This document shows positions 8,778-17,823 of a stretch of DNA of 64,000 bases, piece after piece. Each line of letters starts with the position of its first letter. The first letter of the stretch is position 1. The stretch is from Halomonas sp. 'Soap Lake #6' (lineage in GTDB: Bacteria; Pseudomonadota; Gammaproteobacteria; Pseudomonadales; Halomonadaceae). Position numbers and translations under genes: made by a program. The notes beneath the pieces were generated by a model. The model searched no databases. It was given only the letters and a program-made list of their open reading frames with translations, and had not been told where the DNA came from. The stretch lies in the NCBI RefSeq assembly GCF_003031405.1, contig NZ_CP020469.1:3658001-3722000 (forward strand). Reading direction: 5' to 3'.

Positions 8778-10271
8778 ATGATTCATTCCCTGATGGAAAA
8801 AATGGGCGTCGCAAAAGAGCAGTACCAAGGCGGTAGCCTTGTTGTTACAACTCCCATTGATGGCAGCGAAATTGGGCGTCTAAAAACGGCATCCAGCAGT
8901 GAAGTGGATACAGCTATCGCGAATGCAGAAAAAGCCTTTCTAGCCTGGAAAAGTGTGCCAGCTCCTCGTCGTGGTGAGTTGGTTCGCCTGTTTGGCGATC
9001 AACTGCGCCAGCACAAAGAATCACTCGGCGAGTTGGTCACTTGGGAGTGCGGCAAGATTCTTCAGGAGGGACTTGGCGAAGTTCAGGAAATGATCGATAT
9101 CTGTGACCTTGCCGTCGGTCAATCGCGCCAACTATTTGGGCTAACAATTGCTTCCGAGCGCCCCGGCCACCATATGCGTGAAAGCTGGCATCCATTAGGC
9201 CCGATTGGCTTGATTACAGCTTTCAACTTTCCGGTCGCTCCCTGGGCATGGAATTCAGCATTAGCCCTGGTGTGCGGCAACAGCTTGCTGTGGAAGCCTT
9301 CGGAGAAAACGCCGTTAACGGCGCTGGCATGCCAAGCCCTACTAGAGCGTGCCATTAAACAATTTGGTGATGAGGCACCAGAGCACTTGAGCCAAGTGAT
9401 TATTGGTGAGCGCGATGCTGGAGAGCAGTTGGTCAACGATGCTCGGGTTGCTCTCATTAGTGCAACCGGCAGTACTCGCATGGGGCGCGAAGTAGGGCCT
9501 AAAGTCGCTGCACGCTTTGGCCGTAGCATTCTTGAGCTGGGCGGCAACAATGCGATGATTTTGGCACCGAGTGCCGATCTTGATATGGCAACTCGCGCCA
9601 TCCTGTTCTCAGCGGTCGGTACAGCAGGGCAACGCTGTACAACGCTGCGCCGTTTGGTCGTCCATGAGTCCATTAAAGATGAAATTTTGGTTCGTCTTAA
9701 AAAGTCCTACAGCGCAGTGACTATTGGCAACCCACTTGAAGGCAACCTGGTGGGTCCCTTGATTGATCACCAAGCCTTTGATGCGATGCAGAGTGTGTTA
9801 GCCAAGGCGCGTGAGCAAGGTGCAACGGTGTTTGGTGGAAACCGTGTGGAGATCGCCAACAGCGATGAAGGCTATTACGTCGAGCCAGCCATTGTGGAAG
9901 TGACCGAGCAGAACGCACTGGTCAAGCACGAAACCTTTGCGCCGATTCTTTACGTGCTTACCTACCAAGAGCTTGATGAGGCCATTGCAATCAATAACAA
10001 CGTTCCCCAGGGCCTTTCATCCTGCATATTTACCACCGATGTGCGTGAAGCAGAAACCTTCGTCTCTGCAGTAGGCAGCGACTGCGGCATAGCCAACGTC
10101 AACATCGGCCCCAGCGGCGCTGAAATCGGCGGAGCGTTCGGAGGTGAGAAAGAAACTGGCGGTGGCCGTGAGTCCGGCTCCGACGTTTGGAAGAGCTATA
10201 TGCGCCGCCAAACCAATACCGTTAACTACTCCCGTGAGCTCCCGTTAGCCCAAGGCATTAAGTTCGACTAA
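8778..10271 (+). CDS. amaB: Aldehyde dehydrogenase, AmaB/ALDH7 type (2-aminoadipate semialdehyde dehydrogenase)
   Basis: A 497-residue NAD-dependent aldehyde dehydrogenase. Seen: the ALDH-specific AFNFPVAPWAWN stretch, the glutamate motif ELGGNN, the catalytic cysteine in GTAGQRCTTLRR near residue 287, and a C-terminal GGAFGGEKETGGGRESGSD segment characteristic of ALDH7/antiquitin and bacterial AmaB. Known members oxidise the open form of 1-piperideine-6-carboxylate to 2-aminoadipate in lysine catabolism. The frame extends upstream to 8712, but the ATG at 8778 begins the conserved region. The flanking NhaC carrier, AmaA-like oxidase, HglS and D-2-hydroxyglutarate dehydrogenase strongly support this role. 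A hairpin at 10285-10312 follows. Confidence 0.88.
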   Translation: MIHSLMEKMGVAKEQYQGGSLVVTTPIDGSEIGRLKTASSSEVDTAIANAEKAFLAWKSVPAPRRGELVRLFGDQLRQHKESLGELVTWECGKILQEGLGEVQEMIDICDLAVGQSRQLFGLTIASERPGHHMRESWHPLGPIGLITAFNFPVAPWAWNSALALVCGNSLLWKPSEKTPLTALACQALLERAIKQFGDEAPEHLSQVIIGERDAGEQLVNDARVALISATGSTRMGREVGPKVAARFGRSILELGGNNAMILAPSADLDMATRAILFSAVGTAGQRCTTLRRLVVHESIKDEILVRLKKSYSAVTIGNPLEGNLVGPLIDHQAFDAMQSVLAKAREQGATVFGGNRVEIANSDEGYYVEPAIVEVTEQNALVKHETFAPILYVLTYQELDEAIAINNNVPQGLSSCIFTTDVREAETFVSAVGSDCGIANVNIGPSGAEIGGAFGGEKETGGGRESGSDVWKSYMRRQTNTVNYSRELPLAQGIKFD

Positions 10272-10284
10272 TCCTCCATGCAGC

Positions 10285-10312
10285 AAGGGCCCTTCTCCCC
10301 TAAAGGGCCCTT
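10285..10312 (+). terminator. Hairpin after the dehydrogenase gene
   Basis: An 8-bp perfect stem (AAGGGCCC / GGGCCCTT) with a 12-base loop begins 13 bp behind the stop at 10271. It has no T-run, so it may be an mRNA-stabilising or partial-termination hairpin rather than a full terminator. Confidence 0.5.
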
Positions 10313-10343
10313 CAATATAAAACATAAAAAATGAAGGTGATTT

Positions 10344-11801
10344 ATGCGTGACGATGTCCAAATCGGCCCGACGCCGGGCCTCGCGATGGCGCTATTACCG
10401 CTGCTGGCCACTACCGCCATTCTTATACTGCAATTTTTTATCTTTGCTGATTTCACTCCTCATATCCCTTTAGCGTTCGGCATTATGATTTGCGCCTTGT
10501 GCGGGCGCGTACGCGGTGTTCCCTGGGAAAAAATGGAAGCCTCGATGCTAGAGGTGGTCAAGCTAGGAATGCCCGCTATTTTTATCCTGTTGGCGGTAGG
10601 CATGGTGATTGGTACCTGGATTCTTTCCGGCACGGTACCCACGCTGATGTACTATGGCTTTCAGCTGGTATCCCCCTCTTATTTTCTCGTCGCTACTTGC
10701 CTGGTGAGCGCGCTGGTCTCATTGGCAACCGGCACCTCTTGGGGCACGGTCGGTACACTTGGGCTTGCCCTAATGGGGATAGGGGAAGGCCTGGGTATTC
10801 CCATGTATTTAACTGGCGGGGCGTTAGTATCAGGCGCCTTCTTTGGCGATAAAATGTCGCCGCTATCAGAAACAACCAATTTAACACCAGCGGTTTGCGA
10901 AACCGACCTATGGAGCCACATACGCAGCATGATGGCGACTACCGTTCCCGCCATGCTGATAGCGTTAGTGTTGTATGTATGGCTCGGCGCCGAATATGGT
11001 CATCAATTTGAACAAAGTACTAATATCGAGACATTCCGTCAGGCACTGGATGACAACTTTACACTCTCTTGGGTAACACTGATTCCTCCCTGTGTTGTGA
11101 TTGGCCTGGCGCTCGCCAAATTTCCGCCTTTTCCGACTATTTTCACTGGCGCGGCAATAGGTGGCTTAGTCGCCATCGGTGTGCAAGGCGAAACCTTACA
11201 TGCGGTATTTGACGCCATGCAAAATGGCTTTAGCAGCGATACCGGCAATCCAGCCATTGATGCACTGCTAAGCAGTGGTGGTGTGCTCTCCATGACCTGG
11301 GTCGTTACCTTAACGTTCTTCGCGTTAGGTTTTGCAGGCATGCTTGAAGCTTATGGCACCGTGGATGCGGTGATTAAACAGCTAATGCGACTTATCAAAG
11401 GTCGCTTCAGTTTAGTAGCAACGAGTTCCGGCACGACGCTTGCGGTGAGCACTATTATTGGCGATGTCTATACCACGCTGGTGTTACCAGGCCGCTTATT
11501 GAAGGGTCAGTACCAAGCCATGGGCTATAAGACCTCGACGCTGTCACGCACCATTGAAGACAATGGCACGCTTTCCTCTCCACTGATCCCTTGGAATATG
11601 GGTGGAGGTTTTGTGTCCTCGACGATTGGGGTACCCACACTAGCCTATGCCCCCTTTGCCTTCGCTTGCTGGCTATCACCTCTGTTCGGCCTCCTGTGGG
11701 CACTAACCGGCCGTTTTATTCCCCAAGAAGCCCCTAAAGATACTGCTGAAAATACGCTCCATACACCACAAACCGAACTCTCCTCTCAACCTACCCCATA
11801 A
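10344..11801 (+). CDS. NhaC-family carrier (candidate lysine/pipecolate-related transporter)
   Basis: A 485-residue polytopic membrane protein of the NhaC Na+/H+ antiporter superfamily. Family marks include ATGTSWGTVGTLGLALMGI near residue 130, FGDKMSPLSETTNLTPAV near 170, and a C-terminal-half DNGTLSSPLIPWNMGG motif. Family members include Na+/H+ antiporters, malate/lactate antiporters and the LysW group, predicted from lysine-riboswitch association to import lysine. Being sandwiched between AmaB- and AmaA-type genes, it more likely imports an amino acid such as pipecolate or lysine than acts as a housekeeping antiporter. No lysine riboswitch fits in the 72-bp gap upstream. GAAGG precedes the ATG. 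Confidence 0.85.
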   Translation: MRDDVQIGPTPGLAMALLPLLATTAILILQFFIFADFTPHIPLAFGIMICALCGRVRGVPWEKMEASMLEVVKLGMPAIFILLAVGMVIGTWILSGTVPTLMYYGFQLVSPSYFLVATCLVSALVSLATGTSWGTVGTLGLALMGIGEGLGIPMYLTGGALVSGAFFGDKMSPLSETTNLTPAVCETDLWSHIRSMMATTVPAMLIALVLYVWLGAEYGHQFEQSTNIETFRQALDDNFTLSWVTLIPPCVVIGLALAKFPPFPTIFTGAAIGGLVAIGVQGETLHAVFDAMQNGFSSDTGNPAIDALLSSGGVLSMTWVVTLTFFALGFAGMLEAYGTVDAVIKQLMRLIKGRFSLVATSSGTTLAVSTIIGDVYTTLVLPGRLLKGQYQAMGYKTSTLSRTIEDNGTLSSPLIPWNMGGGFVSSTIGVPTLAYAPFAFACWLSPLFGLLWALTGRFIPQEAPKDTAENTLHTPQTELSSQPTP

Positions 11802-11808
11802 CTATACA

Positions 11809-11842
11809 AGGTCGGCCCTGGGCCGACCTGCGCTTCTTTTTT
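11809..11842 (+). terminator. Intrinsic terminator between the NhaC carrier and FAD oxidase genes
   Basis: A 9-bp perfect stem (AGGTCGGCC / GGCCGACCT) with a CTG loop, followed within 6 bases by a pyrimidine-rich tract ending in T6. The ribosome-binding site of the next gene (AGGAGA) starts right behind it, so the oxidase gene is either attenuated or has a promoter inside the carrier gene. Confidence 0.7.
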
Positions 11843-11856
11843 CAGGAGACATTAAG

Positions 11857-13149
11857 ATGCAAACAACCCTCTCCGAGCGCTGCCTTTGGCTACACACAAG
11901 CGCGGAAGCCCCATTAAACTACCCTGCATTACACAGCCAGGAAGAGGCAGAGGTTTGTGTTGTGGGCGGAGGGATTACAGGCCTCTCCACGGCACTACAT
12001 TTGGCTGAAAAAGGCATCAAGGTCATTTTGCTGGAGGCGGGTGAGATTCCCAGCGGGGGGTCGGGACGCAATGTTGGACTGGTCAATGCCGGCCTTTGGA
12101 TTCCACCCGATGACATTGTAGCTACGCTGGGGGAAGAGAAAGGAGAGCGCGCAAACACTGTGCTAGGCGGTGCCCCATCCAAGGTATTTGGCCTTATTGA
12201 GCGGCATGCTATTGCATGTGATGCAACCCGTACGGGGACGCTGCACCTTGGCCATAACAGTAAAGGCTGCCAAGCGCTTGAAAGACGCCTGGACCAGCTA
12301 CAAAAACGTGGCGCGCCCGTAAGCTTATTAACGGGTGAGGCATGCGAGCAGATCACCGGCACTTCGAAAATACACGCGGCGCTATTGGATAAACGTGCAG
12401 GCACCCTAAACCCTTGTGCCTATACGCGAGGCCTCGCGCGTGCTGCTACCAACCTGGGCGCCACCCTGTACTGCCAAAGCGCAGTAACAGGCATCGAGCG
12501 ACAAGCAGACTGCTGGAGCCTGTTGACCCAAAACGGTCGCGTAACGGCGGATAGAGTTGTCATGGCCACTAACGCTTATACCGAAGATGACTGGAACCAG
12601 GTTCGCCAACACTTTTTCACCGGCCATTACTATCAACTAGCGTCACAACCGCTTACCGGTGCAGCTGCCGAGTCGATTCTTCCCGACAAACAAGGCTCCT
12701 GGGATACGCGCACCGTGCTTAGTAGCATTCGTCGTGACAAGGATGGGCGCCTTCTGCTGGGTAGTCTGGGTAAAGGTGAAGGTAAGCCGCTGGCCTATCT
12801 CACCCGCTGGGCCGATACGATACAGAACCACTACTTCCCCGCGCTCGGCAAGGTCCGCTGGGAATACACATGGACAGGTAAAATCGCATTTACTCCAGAA
12901 CACACCCTACGTATTTTTGAACCGGCCCCTGGGATCTTGTCAGCCACCGGCTACAACGGTCGCGGCATCACTACCGGCACCGTAGTTGGTGAAGGGTTTG
13001 CTCACTACATTACAACCGGGGAAGACAGCCTGCTGCCTCTTCCGTTATCACAGCCCAAGCCCATCAAAGCACGACCGCTATGGAGCTGTGCCTATGAAGG
13101 CGGTTTCTCGCTGTATCATGCAGGCCAGTGTCTACGGGTGCTGATTTAA
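11857..13149 (+). CDS. amaA: FAD-dependent oxidoreductase, DAO family (L-pipecolate oxidase, AmaA type)
   Basis: A 430-residue flavoprotein of the D-amino acid oxidase/glycine oxidase superfamily. The FAD-binding VVGGGITGLSTALHLA lies near residue 34, the SGGSGRNVG segment near 68, and the C-terminal flavin loop ATGYNGRGITTG near 365. In Pseudomonas putida the related AmaA oxidises L-pipecolate to 1-piperideine-6-carboxylate and its gene neighbours amaB. Here the AmaB-type gene is two genes upstream. Gamma-glutamylputrescine oxidase and related DAO enzymes look similar, so the substrate rests on context. AGGAGA lies 8 bp before the ATG. A terminator follows at 13181. Confidence 0.78.
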   Translation: MQTTLSERCLWLHTSAEAPLNYPALHSQEEAEVCVVGGGITGLSTALHLAEKGIKVILLEAGEIPSGGSGRNVGLVNAGLWIPPDDIVATLGEEKGERANTVLGGAPSKVFGLIERHAIACDATRTGTLHLGHNSKGCQALERRLDQLQKRGAPVSLLTGEACEQITGTSKIHAALLDKRAGTLNPCAYTRGLARAATNLGATLYCQSAVTGIERQADCWSLLTQNGRVTADRVVMATNAYTEDDWNQVRQHFFTGHYYQLASQPLTGAAAESILPDKQGSWDTRTVLSSIRRDKDGRLLLGSLGKGEGKPLAYLTRWADTIQNHYFPALGKVRWEYTWTGKIAFTPEHTLRIFEPAPGILSATGYNGRGITTGTVVGEGFAHYITTGEDSLLPLPLSQPKPIKARPLWSCAYEGGFSLYHAGQCLRVLI

Positions 13150-13180
13150 TAAGAGTGTCACTACTTACGATTCTTTAAAT

Positions 13181-13221
13181 AAAAACGTGCACCGCGAGTT
13201 AACCGCAGGCGCACGTTTTTT
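13181..13221. terminator. Bidirectional terminator between convergent lysine-pathway operons
   Basis: A stem AAAAACGTGC / GCACGTTTTT encloses a smaller GCG-rich loop. An A-run on the left and T6 on the right allow termination in both directions, here of the plus-strand oxidase gene and the minus-strand hglS operon. Confidence 0.8.
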
Positions 13222-13294
13222 ATGTTGTAACTTATGATCTGAAAAATTATTTAAATCACAAAATGGCAGCACCTCCTTGTGCTGCATACAAGCG

Positions 13295-14668
13295 CTAAAC
13301 TAATGCTGCGCCTTTTAAACTTGCCAGCACTTGGACTTTAGAGGCGTTTTCACGCTCGGCATACAGGGATAATTCATCGGTTACCTTGGCGCCCAATGCT
13401 TCTTCAAAGGCATCACGATTGGCATTAGCAGCATAGGCTTCACTTTGTGTGCCGCCTAAGTTTGACTGAAAAATGCCTGCTGCGCTCACCGGCAAAAAGT
13501 CTTCATAGGTAATCGGCTGAGCTTCTACCAAGCCTTGTTTCACCAACGCATTTATATCTTCCTCAGCACTGCCTTTAAAGGCCCGACCAGCATCGGTCAG
13601 GTGATAGTGGAAGTATGCCAGCTGTTCTTGACGAATCGCTTCGTCATTGTCTGGAAATGCAGCAAAGATCTTATCCATTACCGCTTGGTGGGCGTCGTTA
13701 TCAAGCCCTGCCGTTTGTTTACGACCTTCATTAAGCAGTTGGTCATACAGCGCACGGCCTTTTGGAGTCAGCGCCATACCGCGCTGCTCAATCTCACCAA
13801 AGCGTGCTGTGTGGGTGCCTTGTGCATCACCGGCAAAGCGAATCGACTCTTCTAACGCTTTGAAGCTGGTTTGACGCAATAAAATGGGGCATGCGCGGCG
13901 CGGCGGCCCTTCAATTACCGCTTTGGGGTTCATCCCCATTTCAGGCATACGGCGCTGAGCTTCATCGATATCCAGGGTGCGCGGCGTCAGATGGTTAATA
14001 TGCGGGCCCTTGAAGCACACAACATCGGCAATCAAACGGTGCTCATCATGAAGTGCATGATAGGTATCCAAGTCAACAGTGGCATCCTGGTGCCAGCGGA
14101 AGGTTTCCAGCGCCTCTTTGACAAACTGGTCCGCTTCTTCACTGGTTAACCCACCCTGGGTTTCATGGCGCTCAATCAACTCACGCACCTGAGCCGTGAA
14201 AATATCCCGCTTCGCCAGAATCTCTTCGGCACGCTGGCGCAGCGCTTCACTGTCAATGAGCTCTAAACGTAGTAACGAAGTAAACACTCGGAAGGGGTTC
14301 CGGGCCAGCGCCTCATCTTCGATAGGCCGGAAAGCAGTTGAATGCACAGGCACCCCCGCCTCAGAAAGGTCGTAATAACCGACCGGATACATCCCCATCA
14401 CGGCAAACAAGCGGCGCAACATGGAAAGCTCGGCGGCGGTTCCCACCCGAATAGCGCCATGGCGCTCCACGCTAAGGCGTGCCAGTTCACCCTGTGCTTC
14501 CAGACGGCGGTGCAGCTCTGGTTGTTGGCTAAGCGTTTCTTGATTAACGCGCTCCACAAGTTCAAGCAGTGTGCCGTACTGGGGTACTTCTGCCTGGTAC
14601 ATGGCCGACATTGCTTTAGAAAAACGGTCGCGAACATCATCAGTTGGAAGAAGGGCTATTTGGGTCAT
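13295..14668 (-). CDS. hglS: 2-oxoadipate dioxygenase/decarboxylase (HglS, formerly DUF1338/YdcJ)
   Basis: A 457-residue DUF1338 protein. The iron ligands reported for Pseudomonas putida HglS, as I recall His70, His226 and Glu294 with substrate-binding Arg74, all occur here at those same numbers (VERHGAIR, GPHINHLTP, FGEIEQRG). The enzyme converts 2-oxoadipate with O2 to D-2-hydroxyglutarate and CO2. It is the last gene of a minus-strand operon, 11 bp behind the D-2-hydroxyglutarate dehydrogenase gene that consumes its product. The matching residue numbers make this one of the safer functional calls in the window. Confidence 0.93.
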   Translation of the reverse strand: MTQIALLPTDDVRDRFSKAMSAMYQAEVPQYGTLLELVERVNQETLSQQPELHRRLEAQGELARLSVERHGAIRVGTAAELSMLRRLFAVMGMYPVGYYDLSEAGVPVHSTAFRPIEDEALARNPFRVFTSLLRLELIDSEALRQRAEEILAKRDIFTAQVRELIERHETQGGLTSEEADQFVKEALETFRWHQDATVDLDTYHALHDEHRLIADVVCFKGPHINHLTPRTLDIDEAQRRMPEMGMNPKAVIEGPPRRACPILLRQTSFKALEESIRFAGDAQGTHTARFGEIEQRGMALTPKGRALYDQLLNEGRKQTAGLDNDAHQAVMDKIFAAFPDNDEAIRQEQLAYFHYHLTDAGRAFKGSAEEDINALVKQGLVEAQPITYEDFLPVSAAGIFQSNLGGTQSEAYAANANRDAFEEALGAKVTDELSLYAERENASKVQVLASLKGAALV

Positions 14669-14679
14669 GGTATGGCTCT

Positions 14680-17600
14680 CTATTGCATATTGTTGGGATA
14701 AAGATGAGATACCGACTTCAATTGCGCCAATAGCGCCTGAAGTGGGTGATGCAAAGTTTGCGCTGAGTAGCGCTTTACCTGGCTGCGGCAGGAGTAACCG
14801 GTTGCCAGCAACTTGCCCGCGTTTTCGTCCGCTTCCACCTGGGGTTGCCAGGATTGGGCGTAAATGGTTTTGGAGGTTTCCACATTGCGGGTTTCATGCC
14901 CGTAGGTGCCAGACATACCGCAGCAACCGCTATTTGCCAGTTCAAGCTGTAAGCCAAAAGCGGCAAACACCTGCTGCCAGGCTTTTGGACTACCTGGGGC
15001 GTTGGTCTTTTCGGTACAGTGCGACAGCAGCTTGAAACCTGGGTCGGTGAGCGCGAGCTGGCGGGGGGCAAGTGTGTTGATGCGGGTTCCCAGCCACTCC
15101 TGGAGCATCAGTACCTCGGGTACCTGCTCGGCACCTAGGGCTTTGACGTACTCCTGGCGGTAGGTGAGCGTCATGGCCGGGTCGATACCGACCATGGGCA
15201 CCTGAAATTCGGCCAGTGCCCGTAGGCGTTTGGCCTGCTTTTCCGCGGTGCGCTCAAAGGCACCTAAAAAGCCCTGCACCTGCAGCGGTTTGCCGTTGGC
15301 AGAAAACGGCATCACAAACACCCGCAGGTTAAGCCGCGACAGCAGTTCCACTACATCCATCACCAGCTTGGCTTCAAAGTAGCTGGTGAAGGCGTCCTGA
15401 ACAATAATCACGCTGTTGGCCTGCTGTTGCTCGGTGAGCAGGGCCAGTGACGTGGGGGTGGCTTCTGCCACGCCCCAGGCACGCAGCTGCTTTTTCACGC
15501 TAGCACGAGACAGGTGCGGGGAGTCGCTAATGCCTAACCCTTTGCGCATCAGGCCATCGATCCAGCGCTGGCCGAGCAGGGCGTTATACAGTGGGGCGAC
15601 CTTGGCAAGTGTTGGCAGCATCAGCTCTGTACCGCCCATAATGTAGTCCCGCACGGGGCGCAGGTAGCGGCCGTGGTAGACCTCTAAAAACTGCGAGCGG
15701 AATTGGGGTACATTGACTTTGATCGGGCACTGGCCCGCACAGGATTTACACGCCAAACAGCCTGCCATGGCGTCGTATACCTGATGGGAGTAGTCGTGGT
15801 GCTGCTGCTTGCTGAGCGTGTTCATGGCGCGCTTAGGGAAGCTTTTGATAAACCCCCAGCTGCGCTCGGCCTTTTTCTTGCGCGACTCTTCCACGACATC
15901 GATACCCGCCTGGGACTGTAGCCGCAACCACTCGCGGATTAAGCTGGCACGGCCCTTGGGTGAATGCACCCGGTCGCGGGTGGCCTTCCAGGAAGGGCAC
16001 ATGGGGTCATCAATATCGTAGTTGTAGCAGGCGCCGTTGCCGTTACAGTAGACCGCCGCGTCATAGGCTTGCCAGGCACGCTCATCGATAGTGCGGTCCA
16101 ACTGACCGCGCATCGGCACGCCATCAATGGTTAACAGCTCCGGGTCGCTGTCTTTGGCAATCAGTGCATTGCCTGCGGGCCTACCCGCGGCTTCGGGCGG
16201 GCTGGACAGAGGCGAGGCAATCTTGCCTGGGTTCAACTGATTATGCGGATCAAAGGCGGCTTTTACCCGCTGCAGGCTGGGATACAGCTCGCCAAAGAAC
16301 TTAGGGCCGTACTCAGAACGCACCCCTTTGCCGTGTTCACCCCACAGCAAGCCACCGTACTTCTGGGTAAGGGCCGCCACTTCATCGGAGATCTCGCGGA
16401 TCAGTGCTTCCTGCTCGGGATCTTTCATATCCAGTGCCGGGCGCACGTGGAGCACCCCCGCATCCACATGACCGAACATGCCGTACGCAAGCTTGCGGGC
16501 ATCCAACGCAGCACGAAATTCCGCAATGAACTCGGCCAGGCACTCCGGCGGGACGGCGGTATCTTCCACAAAGGCAATCGGGCGCTTTTCACCCTGCACA
16601 TTCCCCAGTAAGCCCACTGAGCGTTTACGCATGGCGTAGACTTTCTGGATCTGCGGGCGGCCTTCGGCCAGGGTGTAGCCTAACCGCTCTACCGTGGGGT
16701 CTTGGCTGAGATGGTCCGTAAAGGTTTGTACCCGCTCGGCCAGGCGCTCAGGATCATTGTCATTAAACTCAATCAGGTTAATGCCCCGAATCGGCGTGCT
16801 ACCGGTGGCGGGGAAGAACGCCGCTACGCTGTCCCAGACAAAGTCCTCCATGGCCAACTGCAACACGGTGTCGTCGATGGTTTCAATGGAGGTGGGACTA
16901 GCGCTGGCGGTCATGAGCGCTTTGGCATCGCGTAGCGCATCCATAAAACTGGCGTAGCGCACATTAACCAGCGTGGCGTGCTTAGGAATCGGTAGCACGT
17001 TGAGGACGGCTTCATTCAAAAAGCCTAGTGAACCTTCCGAACCGCACAGCAAGCTATTCAGGTTCAACTGACCGTCTGCTTCCCGCAAATGCGCCAAATC
17101 GTAGCCGGTTAAACATCGGTTGAGCGGTGGGAACTTCGCCTCAATCAACGCGCGCTGCTGATCGATAATGGTGGCAGCGGTGGTATGCACGCGCCCAAGA
17201 ATGCCTGCCTGGGCAACGGCCTGCTGCTCCTCCTCAGCACTTAGTGGGCGGCTATGCAGGTGTTGGCCACCCAGCAAAACCGTATCCAGTTCCAGCACGT
17301 GGTCACGGGTTTTGCCGTACTCGCAACTGCCCTGGCCACTGGCGTCGGTGGAGATCATGCCACCAATGGTGGCACGGTTAGAGGTGGAGAGTTCAGGCGC
17401 AAAAAACAGCCCATAGGGCTTGAGCGCCGCATTGAGCTGATCTTTCACCACCCCTGCCTGGACGCGCACCCGTCGTGCCTCCACATCGATCTCAAGGATC
17501 TGGTTCATATGGCGGGACACATCCACCACGATCCCATCGGTTAGCGACTGGCCATTGGTGCCGGTACCGCCACCGCGGGGGGTGAGCACGATATCGCGGT

Positions 17601-17823
17601 GGGGCAGTTCCGCCGCCAGTTTGGCCAGGCGCTCCAGGTCGTCGGCGTGCTTGGGAAACACGGCAGCCTGGGGCAGGCGCTGGTAAATCGAGTTATCCGT
17701 CGCCAGCACGGTACGGTTGGCGTAGTCGGGGGCAATCTCGCCCTCGAAGCCGCGGGCGCGGAGAGCTTCAAGAAACGCAGCATATGACCTTTCTTCAGCA
17801 ACCCCGCCAACCTTTGCAATCAT
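14680..17823 (-). CDS. ydiJ: FAD/4Fe-4S D-2-hydroxyglutarate dehydrogenase (YdiJ type)
   Basis: A 1047-residue fused flavoprotein of the YdiJ family (E. coli YdiJ is about 1018 residues). Order: FAD-binding type 4 domain in roughly residues 40-190 (TPRGGGTGTNGQSL), FAD-linked oxidase C-terminal domain to about 540, cysteine-rich Fe-S regions near 591 (CNGNGACYN) and 690 (CLACKSCAGQCP), and a CCG domain near 966 (CCGMSGTYG). Family members oxidise D-2-hydroxyglutarate to 2-oxoglutarate and pass electrons to the respiratory chain. Its ATG overlaps the stop of the aminotransferase gene (ATGA), so the two are translationally coupled, and hglS follows 11 bp later. Confidence 0.9.
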   Translation of the reverse strand: MIAKVGGVAEERSYAAFLEALRARGFEGEIAPDYANRTVLATDNSIYQRLPQAAVFPKHADDLERLAKLAAELPHRDIVLTPRGGGTGTNGQSLTDGIVVDVSRHMNQILEIDVEARRVRVQAGVVKDQLNAALKPYGLFFAPELSTSNRATIGGMISTDASGQGSCEYGKTRDHVLELDTVLLGGQHLHSRPLSAEEEQQAVAQAGILGRVHTTAATIIDQQRALIEAKFPPLNRCLTGYDLAHLREADGQLNLNSLLCGSEGSLGFLNEAVLNVLPIPKHATLVNVRYASFMDALRDAKALMTASASPTSIETIDDTVLQLAMEDFVWDSVAAFFPATGSTPIRGINLIEFNDNDPERLAERVQTFTDHLSQDPTVERLGYTLAEGRPQIQKVYAMRKRSVGLLGNVQGEKRPIAFVEDTAVPPECLAEFIAEFRAALDARKLAYGMFGHVDAGVLHVRPALDMKDPEQEALIREISDEVAALTQKYGGLLWGEHGKGVRSEYGPKFFGELYPSLQRVKAAFDPHNQLNPGKIASPLSSPPEAAGRPAGNALIAKDSDPELLTIDGVPMRGQLDRTIDERAWQAYDAAVYCNGNGACYNYDIDDPMCPSWKATRDRVHSPKGRASLIREWLRLQSQAGIDVVEESRKKKAERSWGFIKSFPKRAMNTLSKQQHHDYSHQVYDAMAGCLACKSCAGQCPIKVNVPQFRSQFLEVYHGRYLRPVRDYIMGGTELMLPTLAKVAPLYNALLGQRWIDGLMRKGLGISDSPHLSRASVKKQLRAWGVAEATPTSLALLTEQQQANSVIIVQDAFTSYFEAKLVMDVVELLSRLNLRVFVMPFSANGKPLQVQGFLGAFERTAEKQAKRLRALAEFQVPMVGIDPAMTLTYRQEYVKALGAEQVPEVLMLQEWLGTRINTLAPRQLALTDPGFKLLSHCTEKTNAPGSPKAWQQVFAAFGLQLELANSGCCGMSGTYGHETRNVETSKTIYAQSWQPQVEADENAGKLLATGYSCRSQVKRYSAQTLHHPLQALLAQLKSVSHLYPNNMQ

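Noticed and set aside
10272..10343. A lysine riboswitch in front of the NhaC-type carrier
   Set aside because: The 72-bp gap, which already holds a hairpin, is too short for the lysine riboswitch of about 170 bases.
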